A stretch of 7,995 nucleotides of DNA, from positions 1-7,995 of the forward strand of contig NZ_WJFC01000345.1 in NCBI RefSeq assembly GCF_009725235.1. The letters run 5' to 3'. This DNA comes from Scytonema sp. UIC 10036. Lineage in GTDB: Bacteria > Cyanobacteriota > Cyanobacteriia > Cyanobacteriales > Nostocaceae. The notes below the pieces were generated by a model. The model was not told where the DNA came from and did no database searches. It saw only the letters and a list, made by a program, of their open reading frames with translations. The translations under genes and the position numbers were made by a program. Positions 1 through 7,995 of the stretch are shown in pieces (the stretch's first letter is position 1; each line of letters starts with the position of its first letter).

Positions 1-60
1 CCCTAACCCCTACCCCCTAATTCCGCTAGACTCAGAAATGCTGTAATTTTGCTGTGCGAG

Positions 61-1242
61 ATGTCCGACCCTCAAACGATTAGCGCTGCTGTCGCCAAAC
101 TCTACAACACTTACCCCTTCCCTCCCGAACCATTATTAGATGAACCGCCCCCTGGTTACAATTGGCGCTGGAATTGGTTGGCTTCTTATAACTTTTGTAC
201 GGGTCAAAAACCTGATAAGCAAGATATCCGCATCTTGGATGCTGGCTGCGGTACGGGGGTGGGAACTGAGTATCTCGTTCACCTCAATCCTCATGCTCGT
301 GTTGTCGGTATCGATCTCAGTGCTAATGCTTTGTCTGTGGCAAAAGAACGCTGTCAGCGTTCTGGCGCAACTCGTGTGGAGTTTCATCACCTGAGTTTGT
401 ATGACGTGGAACAGCTACCGGGTGAATTTGATTTGATTAATTGTGTGGGTGTACTTCACCATTTACCCGATCCTATCCGTGGAATTCAATCTTTGGCTAA
501 GAAGTTAGCTCCTGGTGGTTTGATGCATATTTTCGTATACGGAGAATTGGGACGGTGGGAAATTCAACTGATGCAAAAAGCGATCGCACTCCTTCAAGGT
601 GACAAGCGGGGCGATTACTGCGATGGTGTTCAAGTTGGACGGCAAATATTTGCTTCTCTACCAGATAATAACCGCATTCTGAAAAGGGAACGGGAACGAT
701 GGTTGTTGGAAAATCAACGGGATGAGTGCTTTGCTGATATGTACGTACATCCTCAAGAAATTGATTACAACATAGAAACTTTGTTTGAACTTATTGATGC
801 TTCGGGTTTGGATTTTGTAGGTTTTTCCAATCCCAGTTTCTGGGAGTTGGGGAGACTTTTGAGTCAAGCACCGGAGTTAATGGAACGAGCACAAGAGTTG
901 AGCGATCGCCAGCGTTATCGCTTAATAGAGTTATTAGATCCAGAAGTGAGTCACTACGAGTTTTTCTTGAATCGCCTACCGCTACCCAAAACAGATTGGT
1001 CAGAACCAGACATAATACTAGCAGCAATTCCTGAAAGAAATCCATGCATAGAAGGTTTCCCCAGTCAATGTCTGTTTAACTACGATTACCAACTTATTAA
1101 CTTATCGGAAACAGAGTTAAAGTTTTTACAAAGTTGTGATGGTAAATCAACAGTGGGAGAAATTTTAGCAAGCGTACAGTTAGAGTTAGATAGGGTGCAA
1201 GAGCTTGTCAAACAACAGCTAATTATGTTAGCACCATGTTGA
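61..1242 (+). CDS. Class I SAM-dependent methyltransferase with PqqD-like C-terminal domain
   Basis: A 393-residue predicted cytoplasmic methyltransferase; the substrate is unknown. The N-terminal half has a Rossmann-type SAM site: motif I ILDAGCGTGVGT at residues 58-69, the acidic end of strand 2 in VVGIDLS (Asp85), the motif IV region FDLINCVGVLHHLPDP at 123-138, and LAPGGLMHIFVYG at 149-161. The N-terminal VAKLYNTYPFPPEP stretch is typical of this cyanobacterial group as I remember it. Residues about 200-310 are helical and hydrophilic. Residues about 346-389 (LSETELKFLQSCDGKSTVGEIL onward) look like a small PqqD-like winged helix. The frame stays open to a TTG at 49, but I prefer the ATG at 61 because MSDPQ fits the family start; neither has a clear Shine-Dalgarno. 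It lies 328 bp before atpI on the same strand and is probably a separate transcription unit. The family call is firm; the biological role is not. Confidence 0.85.
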   Translation: MSDPQTISAAVAKLYNTYPFPPEPLLDEPPPGYNWRWNWLASYNFCTGQKPDKQDIRILDAGCGTGVGTEYLVHLNPHARVVGIDLSANALSVAKERCQRSGATRVEFHHLSLYDVEQLPGEFDLINCVGVLHHLPDPIRGIQSLAKKLAPGGLMHIFVYGELGRWEIQLMQKAIALLQGDKRGDYCDGVQVGRQIFASLPDNNRILKRERERWLLENQRDECFADMYVHPQEIDYNIETLFELIDASGLDFVGFSNPSFWELGRLLSQAPELMERAQELSDRQRYRLIELLDPEVSHYEFFLNRLPLPKTDWSEPDIILAAIPERNPCIEGFPSQCLFNYDYQLINLSETELKFLQSCDGKSTVGEILASVQLELDRVQELVKQQLIMLAPC

Positions 1243-1322
1243 AAGAATCACATTGCCAACTTGAGAGACGCACAACATCACTCAAACGGTAGAATAAGAG
1301 TTAAAAGAATAAACGCTTGGCT

Positions 1323-1357
1323 AAGATTCCCGACCTCTTAAAGAAGTCGGGGATCTT
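1323..1357. repeat. 17-bp inverted repeat (hairpin), terminator-like or dispersed repeat
   Basis: Arms 1323-1339 and 1341-1357 are complementary at 15 of 17 positions around a single central base; in RNA from the + strand one exception is a G-U pair and the other an A-C mismatch. The core AAGTCGGGGATCTT with its complement resembles a hairpin I remember as dispersed between genes in filamentous cyanobacteria. It sits 80 bp after the methyltransferase stop and could end that transcript, but no T-run follows, so a classic intrinsic terminator is not supported. Confidence 0.6.
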
Positions 1358-1450
1358 GGAGTCCATCAATGGGTAAAAATGTAAAAAATTATCCTTTTTT
1401 ATCCAAATTTCTTGTATTAAAAATCCTTTTTATGCATATGCATCTACCAA

Positions 1451-1488
1451 GTTTTTTTCTTCAGACAATAAGTTAATTGTTTTTTTCT
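1451..1488. repeat. Pair of direct GTTTTTTTCT decamers
   Basis: The 10-mer GTTTTTTTCT occurs at 1451-1460 and again at 1479-1488, exactly 28 bp apart. Both copies are just upstream of the candidate -10 box. Seven-base T tracts can bend DNA, and paired copies could also mark a regulator site. No function can be assigned from the sequence alone. Confidence 0.5.
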
Positions 1489-1511
1489 AAAGTAATGTTA
1501 CCCAATCGTGA

Positions 1512-1517
1512 TATGAT
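1512..1517 (+). promoter_or_regulatory. Candidate -10 box of the atp operon promoter
   Basis: TATGAT is close to the sigma-70 consensus TATAAT and lies 53 bp before the atpI start codon, at the end of the AT-rich region. No good TTGACA-like box is found 16-19 bp upstream; the bases there read TAAAGTA. A promoter somewhere in 1380-1560 is expected from gene layout; this exact box is a guess. Confidence 0.3.
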
Positions 1518-1570
1518 TCAGCTGGCTGGGCAAACAGTCAACACAAATAACTGTACTGGTTTCAACTCCC

Positions 1571-2014
1571 GTGAGCTTGTCAGACGAATCAATTAAATCC
1601 ACGCCAACAACAGGACAAGATTCAAAGCCCGGTTTGGAGAACCCAGAACCGAAAAGCTCTTCCATGCAAGAGTTTTACCATCTCTACAGGGAATTGTTGG
1701 TTATCACTCTTGTCTTGACAGGGATTATATTTGTCTCTGTATGGATTTTGTATTCCCGAAACTTTGCTCTGAATTATTTGCTTGGAGCATCCACGGGTGT
1801 GGTTTACTTGAGGATGTTGGCAAAAGATGTTGAGCGTTTGAGCAGAGAAAATCGCAAGCTGAGCAAAACTCGGTTAGCTTTATTAGTAGGAGTTATTCTA
1901 CTGGCATCACAGTGGAATAAGCTGCAAATATTGCCAATATTTTTGGGATTTCTCACCTACAAAGGTACGCTTCTCATCTACGTAGTTAGGGGGGTATTTC
2001 TCCGGGACTCGTAA
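1571..2014 (+). CDS. atpI: ATP synthase accessory membrane protein I (Atp1/AtpI)
   Basis: A 147-residue integral membrane protein, the first gene of the operon, as is usual for atp operons. AtpI-type proteins are non-structural; they are thought to help c-ring assembly or stability and have been linked to Mg2+ handling in some bacteria. Residues 1-34 are polar and probably disordered. Four hydrophobic segments follow at about 41-61, 65-83, 101-116 and 118-143, with a charged loop ([17 protein letters not shown]) between the second and third. It starts with GTG and no Shine-Dalgarno is visible. An ATG at 1664 (residue 32) would still keep all four membrane segments, so the start is uncertain. 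The gap to atpB is 149 bp. Some authors write atp1 for this gene; in chloroplast-style naming atpI means subunit a, which is the next gene here. Confidence 0.88.
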   Translation: MSLSDESIKSTPTTGQDSKPGLENPEPKSSSMQEFYHLYRELLVITLVLTGIIFVSVWILYSRNFALNYLLGASTGVVYLRMLAKDVERLSRENRKLSKTRLALLVGVILLASQWNKLQILPIFLGFLTYKGTLLIYVVRGVFLRDS

Positions 2015-2163
2015 AAGCTCCACCAAACCTTAAAAGGCGATGGCGCGAGTGCTTTTCGGCAGGAAAATCCAGACGGCGATACGGCTTTAACCGTTAAGGA
2101 TCGCTTATCGCTTGCCTCATTATCTCCAGTTAAGATTGGAGAATCGAACGACATGGAAAGAAA
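2015..2163. other. atpI-atpB spacer with a small hairpin before atpB
   Basis: A 149-bp non-coding spacer. It has GGCGAT-rich sequence in its first half, an imperfect palindrome TTAAC-C-GTTAA (2087-2097), and a 6-bp inverted repeat TCTCCA/TGGAGA at 2123-2128 and 2137-2142 with an 8-nt loop, ending 21 bp before the atpB start. An ATG at 2153 opens only a five-codon frame that overlaps the atpB start. None of these has a clear function. Confidence 0.4.
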
Positions 2164-2922
2164 ATGGTGAATTTTCTGAACGTTTTCTATTCTTCCCCTC
2201 TTGCCTCATTGGAAGTGGGTCATCACTTCTACTGGCAATTGGGTAACCTGAAACTGCACGGGCAAGTTTTTCTCACCTCTTGGTTTGTAATTGCTATTTT
2301 AGTAATAGCTTCACTAGCAGCTACTCGCAGCATCCAAAAAATTCCTAGCGGCATACAGAACCTCATGGAATATGCCCTGGAGTTTATTAGAGATCTGACG
2401 AAAAATCAAATTGGTGAGAAAGAGTACCGCCCCTGGGTGCCATTCATTGGCACGCTGTTTCTGTTTATCTTCGTATCGAATTGGTCGGGCGCTCTGGTTC
2501 CTTGGAAGGTCATCAAGTTACCGTCGGGAGAGTTGGCTGCTCCGACCAATGATATAAACACGACAGTAGCACTGGCGTTACTGACTTCGTTAGCTTACTT
2601 TTACGCGGGTTTTAGCAAGCGCGGTTTGGGTTACTTCAAAAAGTATATAGAACCGACGCCGATCTTATTACCGATCGCGATTCTTGAAGATTTCACCAAG
2701 CCTCTATCCCTAAGCTTCCGACTATTTGGTAACATTTTGGCGGATGAGTTAGTTGTGGCTGTATTGGTTCTTCTAGTTCCTTTGTTCGTGCCTCTGCCGG
2801 TAATGGCTTTGGGTTTATTTACCAGTGCCATTCAAGCCTTGGTATTTGCTACCCTAGCGGCGGCATACATACACGAAGCACTAGAGGGACATGGTGAAGA
2901 AGAACATGAAGGTCATCATTAG
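2164..2922 (+). CDS. atpB: F-type ATP synthase subunit a
   Basis: A 252-residue polytopic membrane protein that forms the proton half-channels facing the c-ring in the thylakoid membrane. The key [14 protein letters not shown] block at residues 182-195 holds the essential arginine (Arg186, equivalent to E. coli Arg210). Hydrophobic segments lie at about 36-54, 91-111, 131-150, 183-209 and 211-236. [16 protein letters not shown] near the end is also typical of the family. The C-terminus is an unusual-looking but family-typical Glu/His tail ([12 protein letters not shown]). The start ATG at 2164 has a weak GGAA five bases upstream and gives the expected length. Also called atpI in chloroplast-style naming. 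Confidence 0.97.
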   Translation: MVNFLNVFYSSPLASLEVGHHFYWQLGNLKLHGQVFLTSWFVIAILVIASLAATRSIQKIPSGIQNLMEYALEFIRDLTKNQIGEKEYRPWVPFIGTLFLFIFVSNWSGALVPWKVIKLPSGELAAPTNDINTTVALALLTSLAYFYAGFSKRGLGYFKKYIEPTPILLPIAILEDFTKPLSLSFRLFGNILADELVVAVLVLLVPLFVPLPVMALGLFTSAIQALVFATLAAAYIHEALEGHGEEEHEGHH

Positions 2923-2934
2923 ACCTTCGCAATC

Positions 2935-3282
<348 letters not shown>

Positions 3283-3295
3283 GACTTAAAAACTT

Positions 3296-3337
3296 GTCAG
3301 TTGTAAAGACGCGATGCTTCAAGTCCTTACAACTGAC
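3296..3337. repeat. 15-bp hairpin directly after atpE
   Basis: Arms 3296-3310 and 3323-3337 pair at 14 of 15 positions (the outer 11 bp, GTCAGTTGTAA/TTACAACTGAC, are perfect) around a 12-nt loop. It starts 13 bp after the c-subunit stop codon. There is no T-run after it, so it is more likely a processing or stabilising element, or a partial attenuator, than a full terminator. The GTTGTAAAGACGCGATG stretch also resembles a repeat I recall as common in Nostocales genomes, so it may simply be a dispersed repeat. Confidence 0.7.
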
Positions 3338-3356
3338 TATGCTATGAGAAGTCAAT

Positions 3357-3380
3357 CGATCCTTAATAGCCACAGGATCG
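3357..3380. repeat. 7-bp hairpin in the atpE-atpF2 spacer
   Basis: CGATCCT at 3357-3363 and AGGATCG at 3374-3380 are exact reverse complements around a 10-nt loop. It is the second inverted repeat in this 165-bp spacer. No function can be read from it. Confidence 0.45.
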
Positions 3381-3437
3381 CCAAAATGAAAGGTTAGATG
3401 ATTGTAGATGCCACAAAAACAGCGGTTCGAGCCGAAT

Positions 3438-3443
3438 AAGGAG
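3438..3443 (+). promoter_or_regulatory. Strong Shine-Dalgarno for atpF2
   Basis: AAGGAG ends four bases before the ATG at 3448. It fixes that start: no in-frame ATG, GTG or TTG lies between it and the upstream in-frame TAG at 3367. It is among the clearest ribosome-binding sites in the operon. Confidence 0.75.
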
Positions 3444-3447
3444 AGAA

Positions 3448-3873
3448 ATGTTTGATTTCGATGCTACTTTGCCTGTAATGGCATTGCAGTTCCTGCTGTT
3501 GGCAGCTCTATTGAACGTCATTTTCTACAAGCCATTGACCAAAGCGCTGGACGATCGGGAAAATTACATCCGGACGAACAATCTTGAAGCGAAAGAACGT
3601 TTGGCTAAAGCGGAGCGCTTGACGAAAGACTACGAGCAGCAGTTAGCAGATGCTCGCAGACAAGCGCAAGCTGCGATCGCACAAGCTCAGGCTGAAGCAC
3701 AAAAGATAACTGCCGAAAAATTGGCTGAGGCGCAAAAAGAAGCCCAAGCTCAGAGAGAACAGGCGGCTCAAGAAATAGACCAGCAAAAGCAAGAGGCAAT
3801 GCGTTCATTAGAGCAACAAGTCGAGGCCCTCAGTAGGCAAATTTTAGACAAACTACTGGAACCAACTTATTAA
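3448..3873 (+). CDS. atpF2: F-type ATP synthase subunit b' (peripheral stalk)
   Basis: A 141-residue stalk subunit that pairs with b to form the b/b' heterodimer of phototroph enzymes. It starts [19 protein letters not shown], the normal start for short cyanobacterial b' proteins. One membrane helix spans about residues 8-27, followed by KPL and then a long charged coiled coil rich in Ala, Gln, Glu and Lys (about 32-136). [20 protein letters not shown] and [12 protein letters not shown] are characteristic stretches. One HIP1 octamer (3673-3680) lies inside, encoding Ala-Ile-Ala. Also called atpG in cyanobacterial literature; not to be confused with gamma. Confidence 0.96.
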   Translation: MFDFDATLPVMALQFLLLAALLNVIFYKPLTKALDDRENYIRTNNLEAKERLAKAERLTKDYEQQLADARRQAQAAIAQAQAEAQKITAEKLAEAQKEAQAQREQAAQEIDQQKQEAMRSLEQQVEALSRQILDKLLEPTY

Positions 3874-3888
3874 ATAGAGCGGTTCTGT

Positions 3889-3968
3889 GTAAGCTTACGC
3901 GCAACGGGGCGTTGCTCCGGTCAGCGCTTCATTCGAGTGTCAATTTGACACTTTTCCCTTGGGGAAAA
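3889..3968. repeat. Cluster of four short palindromes between atpF2 and atpF
   Basis: Four inverted repeats are packed in 80 bp: GTAAGCTTAC (3889-3898, perfect); GCAACG/CGTTGC with a 3-nt loop (3901-3915); AGTGTCAA/TTGACACT with one central base (3936-3952); and TTTTCCC/GGGAAAA with a 3-nt loop (3952-3968). The third and fourth compete for 3952 and could form in turn. They fill most of the 131-bp spacer. They could be a decayed dispersed repeat or RNA structures that adjust the b'/b ratio. Confidence 0.7.
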
Positions 3969-4004
3969 TTCAACGTAACTAGCAAGGGAGCAGCGCAGTT
4001 GTAA

Positions 4005-4556
4005 ATGGGTATCATAGGGACTGTTTTATTTTTAGCCACTGAGGCAGTCGCAGGAGCAGAACCAGAAGGCGGTTTCGGTCTGAACACAGACATTTTAGAA
4101 ACCAACATCATTAACCTAGCGATTCTCATTGGCGTTTTATTCTACTTTGGGCGTAATGTTTTAAGCAATACCCTGAACGAACGGCGCTCAAATATTGAAG
4201 CGACGATTCAGGAAGCAGAAGCGCGTGCAAAGGAGGCAGCGAGCGCCCTCTTTGAGGCTCAGCAAAGGCTGACTCAGGCGCAAGCAGAAGCACAGCGAAT
4301 CGTAAAAGCGTCTGAAGAAAGTGCTCGCGCATCTCGTGAAGCAATTCTGGCAGAGGCAGCTAAGGACGTGCAACGCTTGAAAGAAACGGCATCTAGGGAT
4401 TTAGACACCGAAAGGGAAAAAGCGATCGCAGAAGTAAGAGCGAGAGTCGTTGCTTTGGCACTACAAAGAGTCGAGTCTCAACTAGAGACTGGAATAGCCG
4501 AGGAGACTCAACATAGATTAATCGATCGCAGCATAGCGCTACTTGGAGGACGCTGA
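4005..4556 (+). CDS. atpF: F-type ATP synthase subunit b (peripheral stalk)
   Basis: A 183-residue partner of b'. Residues 1-27 form a hydrophobic then Gly/Glu-rich N-terminal extension ([20 protein letters not shown]...) typical of cyanobacterial and chloroplast b, whose leading part is often removed in chloroplasts. One membrane helix covers about 29-49 ([20 protein letters not shown]), then a coiled coil to about 160 with [22 protein letters not shown] near its start, and a C-terminal delta-binding end ([13 protein letters not shown]). The nearest purine-rich site, AAGGGAG at 3984-3990, is 14 bases from the ATG, farther than usual. The stop codon overlaps the atpH start by one base. A HIP1 octamer lies at 4422-4429. 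Confidence 0.96.
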   Translation: MGIIGTVLFLATEAVAGAEPEGGFGLNTDILETNIINLAILIGVLFYFGRNVLSNTLNERRSNIEATIQEAEARAKEAASALFEAQQRLTQAQAEAQRIVKASEESARASREAILAEAAKDVQRLKETASRDLDTEREKAIAEVRARVVALALQRVESQLETGIAEETQHRLIDRSIALLGGR

Positions 4557-4558
4557 TG
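4545..4558 (+). promoter_or_regulatory. Translational coupling site atpF/atpH (GGAGGA + TGATG)
   Basis: GGAGGA at 4545-4550 lies five bases before the ATG at 4556, inside the last codons of atpF. Stop and start share one base (TGATG). This is the only tightly packed junction in the operon and suggests that b and delta, which bind each other at the top of the stalk, are made together. Confidence 0.75.
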
Positions 4559-5110
4559 GCAAGCAATGTAGCAACATCCGAAATAGCCACTCCCTACGCC
4601 GAGGCGTTGATGTCACTCGCTCAAGCAAGAAACCTGACAGATCGTTTCGGCGAAGATATCCGTTCGTTACTGGGTTTGCTTTCGGGAAGTGAAGAGTTGC
4701 GAAACTTCCTCATTAACCCGTTTGTGAAGCTCGAAGACAAAAAATCTGTCATCACCCGTATCCTTGGAGATGATGCTGATACTTACTTCCGGAATTTTTT
4801 GCTGCTGCTGGTAGATAGAAGGCGGATTGCATTGCTCGAACCCATTTGTCAGCAATATCTGGCGCTTTTGCGGCAACTCAAACAAACTGTTCTTGCGGAA
4901 GTTGTTTCTGCAGTTCCCCTTTCCGAAGCACAGCAACAATCTGTCAGAGAAAAAGTCATTGCGTTGACGAATGCTCGTGAAGTGGAATTGGATACAAAAA
5001 TAGATCGCGATCTCATTGGTGGTGTCATTATTAGAGTAGGATCTCAAGTGGTTGACGCCAGTATACGCGGTCAGTTGCGCCGCCTATCATTACGCTTAAC
5101 TAGCGCGTGA
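4556..5110 (+). CDS. atpH: F-type ATP synthase subunit delta (OSCP family)
   Basis: A 184-residue soluble protein that caps the alpha3beta3 head and ties it to the b/b' stalk. The N-terminal helical domain begins IATPYAEALMSLAQARN (10-26) and includes INPFVKLEDKKSVITRIL (53-70). The C-terminal signature LIGGVIIRVGSQVVDASIRG (about 153-172) is the OSCP/delta family motif and is followed by QLRRLSLRLTSA. Length is normal. It is translationally coupled to atpF and followed by a 112-bp spacer holding a heptamer repeat array. Also called atpD in older cyanobacterial naming. Confidence 0.96.
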   Translation: MASNVATSEIATPYAEALMSLAQARNLTDRFGEDIRSLLGLLSGSEELRNFLINPFVKLEDKKSVITRILGDDADTYFRNFLLLLVDRRRIALLEPICQQYLALLRQLKQTVLAEVVSAVPLSEAQQQSVREKVIALTNAREVELDTKIDRDLIGGVIIRVGSQVVDASIRGQLRRLSLRLTSA

Positions 5111-5115
5111 AAAAT

Positions 5116-6743
<1,628 letters not shown>

Positions 6744-6750
6744 CAATTTT

Positions 6751-6828
6751 GGATTTGGGATTTGGGATTTTGGATTGAATCTAAAGTCCTAAATCCAAAA
6801 TCTAAAATCTAAAATCTAAAATCGAAAT
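6751..6828. repeat. Heptamer (AAATCTA-type) inverted array directly abutting atpG start
   Basis: The right arm is five AAATCNA heptads (6791-6825); the left arm (6751-6776) is a run of GGATTT/GGGATTT units. Bases 6751-6776 pair with 6792-6817 with 21 Watson-Crick pairs, three G-U pairs and two G-A mismatches, around a 15-nt loop; the 11 bp next to the loop are perfect. The array starts seven bases after the atpA stop and runs to within three bases of the gamma start codon, so it replaces any normal ribosome-binding site. Confidence 0.9.
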
Positions 6829-7776
6829 ATGCCAAATCTAAAAGCAATACGCGATCGCATTCAGTCGGTCAAAAATACCAAGAAAATTACAGAAGCCATG
6901 CGGCTCGTGGCTGCAGCTAGGGTACGTCGCGCTCAGGAACAGGTGATTGCAACCCGCCCCTTTGCAGACCGCTTGGCTCAAGTACTGTATGGTTTGCAAA
7001 CCCGCTTGCGGTTTGAAGATGCAGACCTACCCCTACTGCGGAAAAGAGAAGTGCGCTCAGTAGGGCTACTCGTGATATCAGGCGATCGGGGATTGTGCGG
7101 CGGTTACAACAACAATATTATTAAGCGTGCTGAAAACCGTGCTAAAGAAATCAAGGCAGAAGGTCTTGACTATACATTTGTCATTGTAGGACGTAAAGCG
7201 GCTCAGTACTTCCAACGCCGAGACCAACCCATTGATGCAACCTACACTGGCTTAGAGCAAATTCCGACTGCAGCAGAAGCCACAAAAATTTCTGACGAAC
7301 TACTCTCGTTGTTCCTGTCTGAAAAAGTAGACCGGATTGAGTTAGTGTACACCAAGTTCGTCTCTTTGGTCAGTTCCCGTCCCGTAGTGCAAACCCTACT
7401 TCCTCTCGATCCACAGGGTTTGGAAGCACAGGATGATGAAATTTTCCGCTTAACAACTCGTGGCGGTCAATTTGAGGTAGAGCGCTCAAAAGTCACTACC
7501 CCAACACGGACTTTGCCTCGTGACATGATTTTTGAGCAAGACCCCGTACAAATTCTTGATTCTCTGCTACCTCTGTATCTGAGCAACCAGTTACTGAGAG
7601 CACTACAAGAATCTGCTGCTAGCGAACTAGCAGCGCGGATGACAGCAATGAGTAGCGCTAGCGACAACGCTAAAGAACTCATCAATACCCTCACCCGGTC
7701 ATACAACAAAGCACGCCAAGCCTCGATTACCGATCAAATTCTTGAGGTGGTGAGTGGTGCAGAAGCGCTAAAGTAA
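6829..7776 (+). CDS. atpG: F-type ATP synthase subunit gamma (central shaft)
   Basis: A 315-residue rotor shaft subunit. The N-terminal helix begins with the canonical [20 protein letters not shown] and includes [14 protein letters not shown] (23-36). The central Rossmann-like part has [15 protein letters not shown] at 83-97, and the C-terminal helix ends [15 protein letters not shown], the family signature. It is longer than E. coli gamma (287) because of the phototroph insert at about 195-230. That insert has no cysteines (Cys90 is the only one in the protein), so the chloroplast-type disulfide switch is absent, as expected for cyanobacteria. No Shine-Dalgarno is visible; the upstream bases are repeat DNA. 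A HIP1 octamer lies at 6851-6858. Also called atpC. No epsilon or beta gene follows within the window. Confidence 0.98.
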   Translation: MPNLKAIRDRIQSVKNTKKITEAMRLVAAARVRRAQEQVIATRPFADRLAQVLYGLQTRLRFEDADLPLLRKREVRSVGLLVISGDRGLCGGYNNNIIKRAENRAKEIKAEGLDYTFVIVGRKAAQYFQRRDQPIDATYTGLEQIPTAAEATKISDELLSLFLSEKVDRIELVYTKFVSLVSSRPVVQTLLPLDPQGLEAQDDEIFRLTTRGGQFEVERSKVTTPTRTLPRDMIFEQDPVQILDSLLPLYLSNQLLRALQESAASELAARMTAMSSASDNAKELINTLTRSYNKARQASITDQILEVVSGAEALK

Positions 7777-7783
7777 AGTAATA

Positions 7784-7818
7784 TTGGATTTTGGATTTTG
7801 GATTTTGGATTTTGGATT
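7784..7818. repeat. Five perfect tandem TTGGATT heptamers
   Basis: Five uninterrupted TTGGATT units begin eight bases after the gamma stop. They form the left arm of a large inverted structure. Over 12 positions the end nearest the loop pairs with 7834-7845 around a 15-nt loop that, like the atpA-atpG loop, starts GAATCT. Alternatively all 35 bases pair with 7924-7958 (33 Watson-Crick and two G-U pairs). It could act as the operon terminator structure, though there is no T-run. Confidence 0.9.
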
Positions 7819-7833
7819 GAATCTGAAATTCAG

Positions 7834-7937
7834 AATCTAAAATCTCTTGTGGTACATGGAATTGTGCCTAAAACCCAAAATCTAAAATTTAAAATTTCTT
7901 GTGGTACATAGGATTGTGCCTAAAATCCAAAATCTAA
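7834..7937. repeat. 52-bp tandem duplication
   Basis: Two head-to-tail copies, 7834-7885 and 7886-7937, differ at only a few positions. Each has a 29-nt conserved core starting TCTTGTGGTACAT (7845 and 7897) that contains a 6-bp hairpin: GGTACA pairing with TGTGCC including one G-T pair, at 7851-7856/7863-7868 and again 52 bp on. The two core differences (7858/7910 and 7860/7912) both fall in the 6-nt loop. The unit is not built from heptamers, unlike the DNA around it. Confidence 0.85.
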
Positions 7938-7995
7938 AATCCAAAATCTAAAATCCAAAATCTAAAATCCAAAATCTAAAATCCAAAATCTAAAA
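7922..7995. repeat. 14-bp tandem array (AAAATCCAAAATCT)n, cut by window end
   Basis: Five perfect copies of AAAATCCAAAATCT (7922-7991) plus AAAA at the window edge, so the true copy number is unknown. Each unit is two heptamers of the same family as 2971-2981 and 6791-6825, with C and T alternating at the last base. It overlaps the end of the second 52-bp copy. Confidence 0.92.

Larger units (their letters stand above)
1243..1570. other. AT-rich intergenic region upstream of the atp operon
   Basis: This 328-bp gap has no convincing gene on either strand. Its first part holds a long hairpin repeat (1323-1357). The middle is rich in A and T tracts and includes two TTATCC motifs 10 bp apart (1389 and 1399) and a perfect 12-bp palindrome ATGCATATGCAT (1432-1443). 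The last third has two GTTTTTTTCT decamers and a possible -10 box. It most likely carries the end of the methyltransferase transcript and the promoter and leader of the ATP synthase operon. Confidence 0.6.

Noticed and set aside
49..60. Longer methyltransferase start at TTG (49)
   Set aside because: The four extra residues have no family support and there is no Shine-Dalgarno; the ATG at 61 gives the expected MSDPQ start.
1492..1501. GTAATGTTAC as a possible NtcA site
   Set aside because: NtcA sites need GTA and TAC eight bases apart; here the gap is four.
2153..2170. Five-codon frame overlapping the atpB start
   Set aside because: Too short to judge and expected by chance in this A-rich leader.
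3398..3455. Small upstream frames before atpF2 (ATG at 3398, 13 codons; ATG at 3408, 15 codons overlapping the start)
   Set aside because: Both are very short, lack their own ribosome-binding sites and have no recognisable sequence; the b' protein is already full length from 3448.
4667..5047. Antisense open frame of 126 codons within atpH
   Set aside because: It is a shadow of the strongly supported delta gene; no start signal or recognisable domain.
7411..7518. Redox switch in the gamma insert
   Set aside because: The insert (about residues 195-230) has no cysteine, so no chloroplast-type disulfide can form.
7922..7995. Possible CRISPR array
   Set aside because: Repeats are directly adjacent 14-mers with no spacers, and no cas gene is present.
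7777..7995. Missing beta and epsilon genes as evidence of a broken operon
   Set aside because: In cyanobacteria beta and epsilon are normally a separate gene pair, so their absence here is expected.

Overview
The window is the large (atp1) ATP synthase operon of a cyanobacterium, preceded by an orphan methyltransferase gene, all on the + strand. Gene order is atpI, a, c, b', b, delta, alpha, gamma. A split b/b' pair, a 315-residue gamma with the phototroph-type insert, and no beta or epsilon gene next to gamma are the classic cyanobacterial arrangement. Beta and epsilon are normally a separate atpB-atpE pair elsewhere. Six GCGATCGC (HIP1) octamers in 8 kb and several arrays of tandem heptanucleotides between genes point to a filamentous, probably heterocyst-forming, Nostocales-type genome. 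The species cannot be named from this window.

Layout. 61-1242 is a class I SAM-dependent methyltransferase with a PqqD-like C-terminal tail and no obvious link to ATP synthesis. 1243-1570 is an AT-rich gap holding a cyanobacterial-type hairpin repeat, two GTTTTTTTCT decamers and the likely operon promoter. 1571-2014 is atpI. 2164-2922, 3037-3282, 3448-3873 and 4005-4556 encode the membrane and stalk subunits a, c, b' and b. 4556-5110, 5223-6743 and 6829-7776 encode delta, alpha and gamma of F1. 7777-7995 is entirely repetitive and runs off the window.

How the genes work together. Proton flow through the a/c interface (Arg186 of a, Glu61 of c) turns the c-ring and the gamma shaft. The b/b' stalk and delta hold the alpha3beta3 head still, so that rotation drives ATP synthesis. 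AtpI is a membrane accessory protein. All catalytic residues I looked for are present and no gene is broken.

The enzymes are ordinary. The spacers are what stand out. Apart from the tight TGATG overlap of atpF and atpH, every junction from atpB onward is 85-165 bp long and carries one or more inverted repeats. Three of them (delta-alpha, alpha-gamma and after gamma) share one architecture: heptanucleotide arrays in inverted orientation around a loop of 14-15 nt, although the delta-alpha array uses a different heptamer. A smaller inverted repeat of the same AAAATCT-type sequence lies between a and c. The array after gamma also holds a 52-bp tandem duplication, and the two substitutions in its most conserved 29 nt both fall in a small hairpin loop. 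I see no new defence, mobile or metabolic system here.
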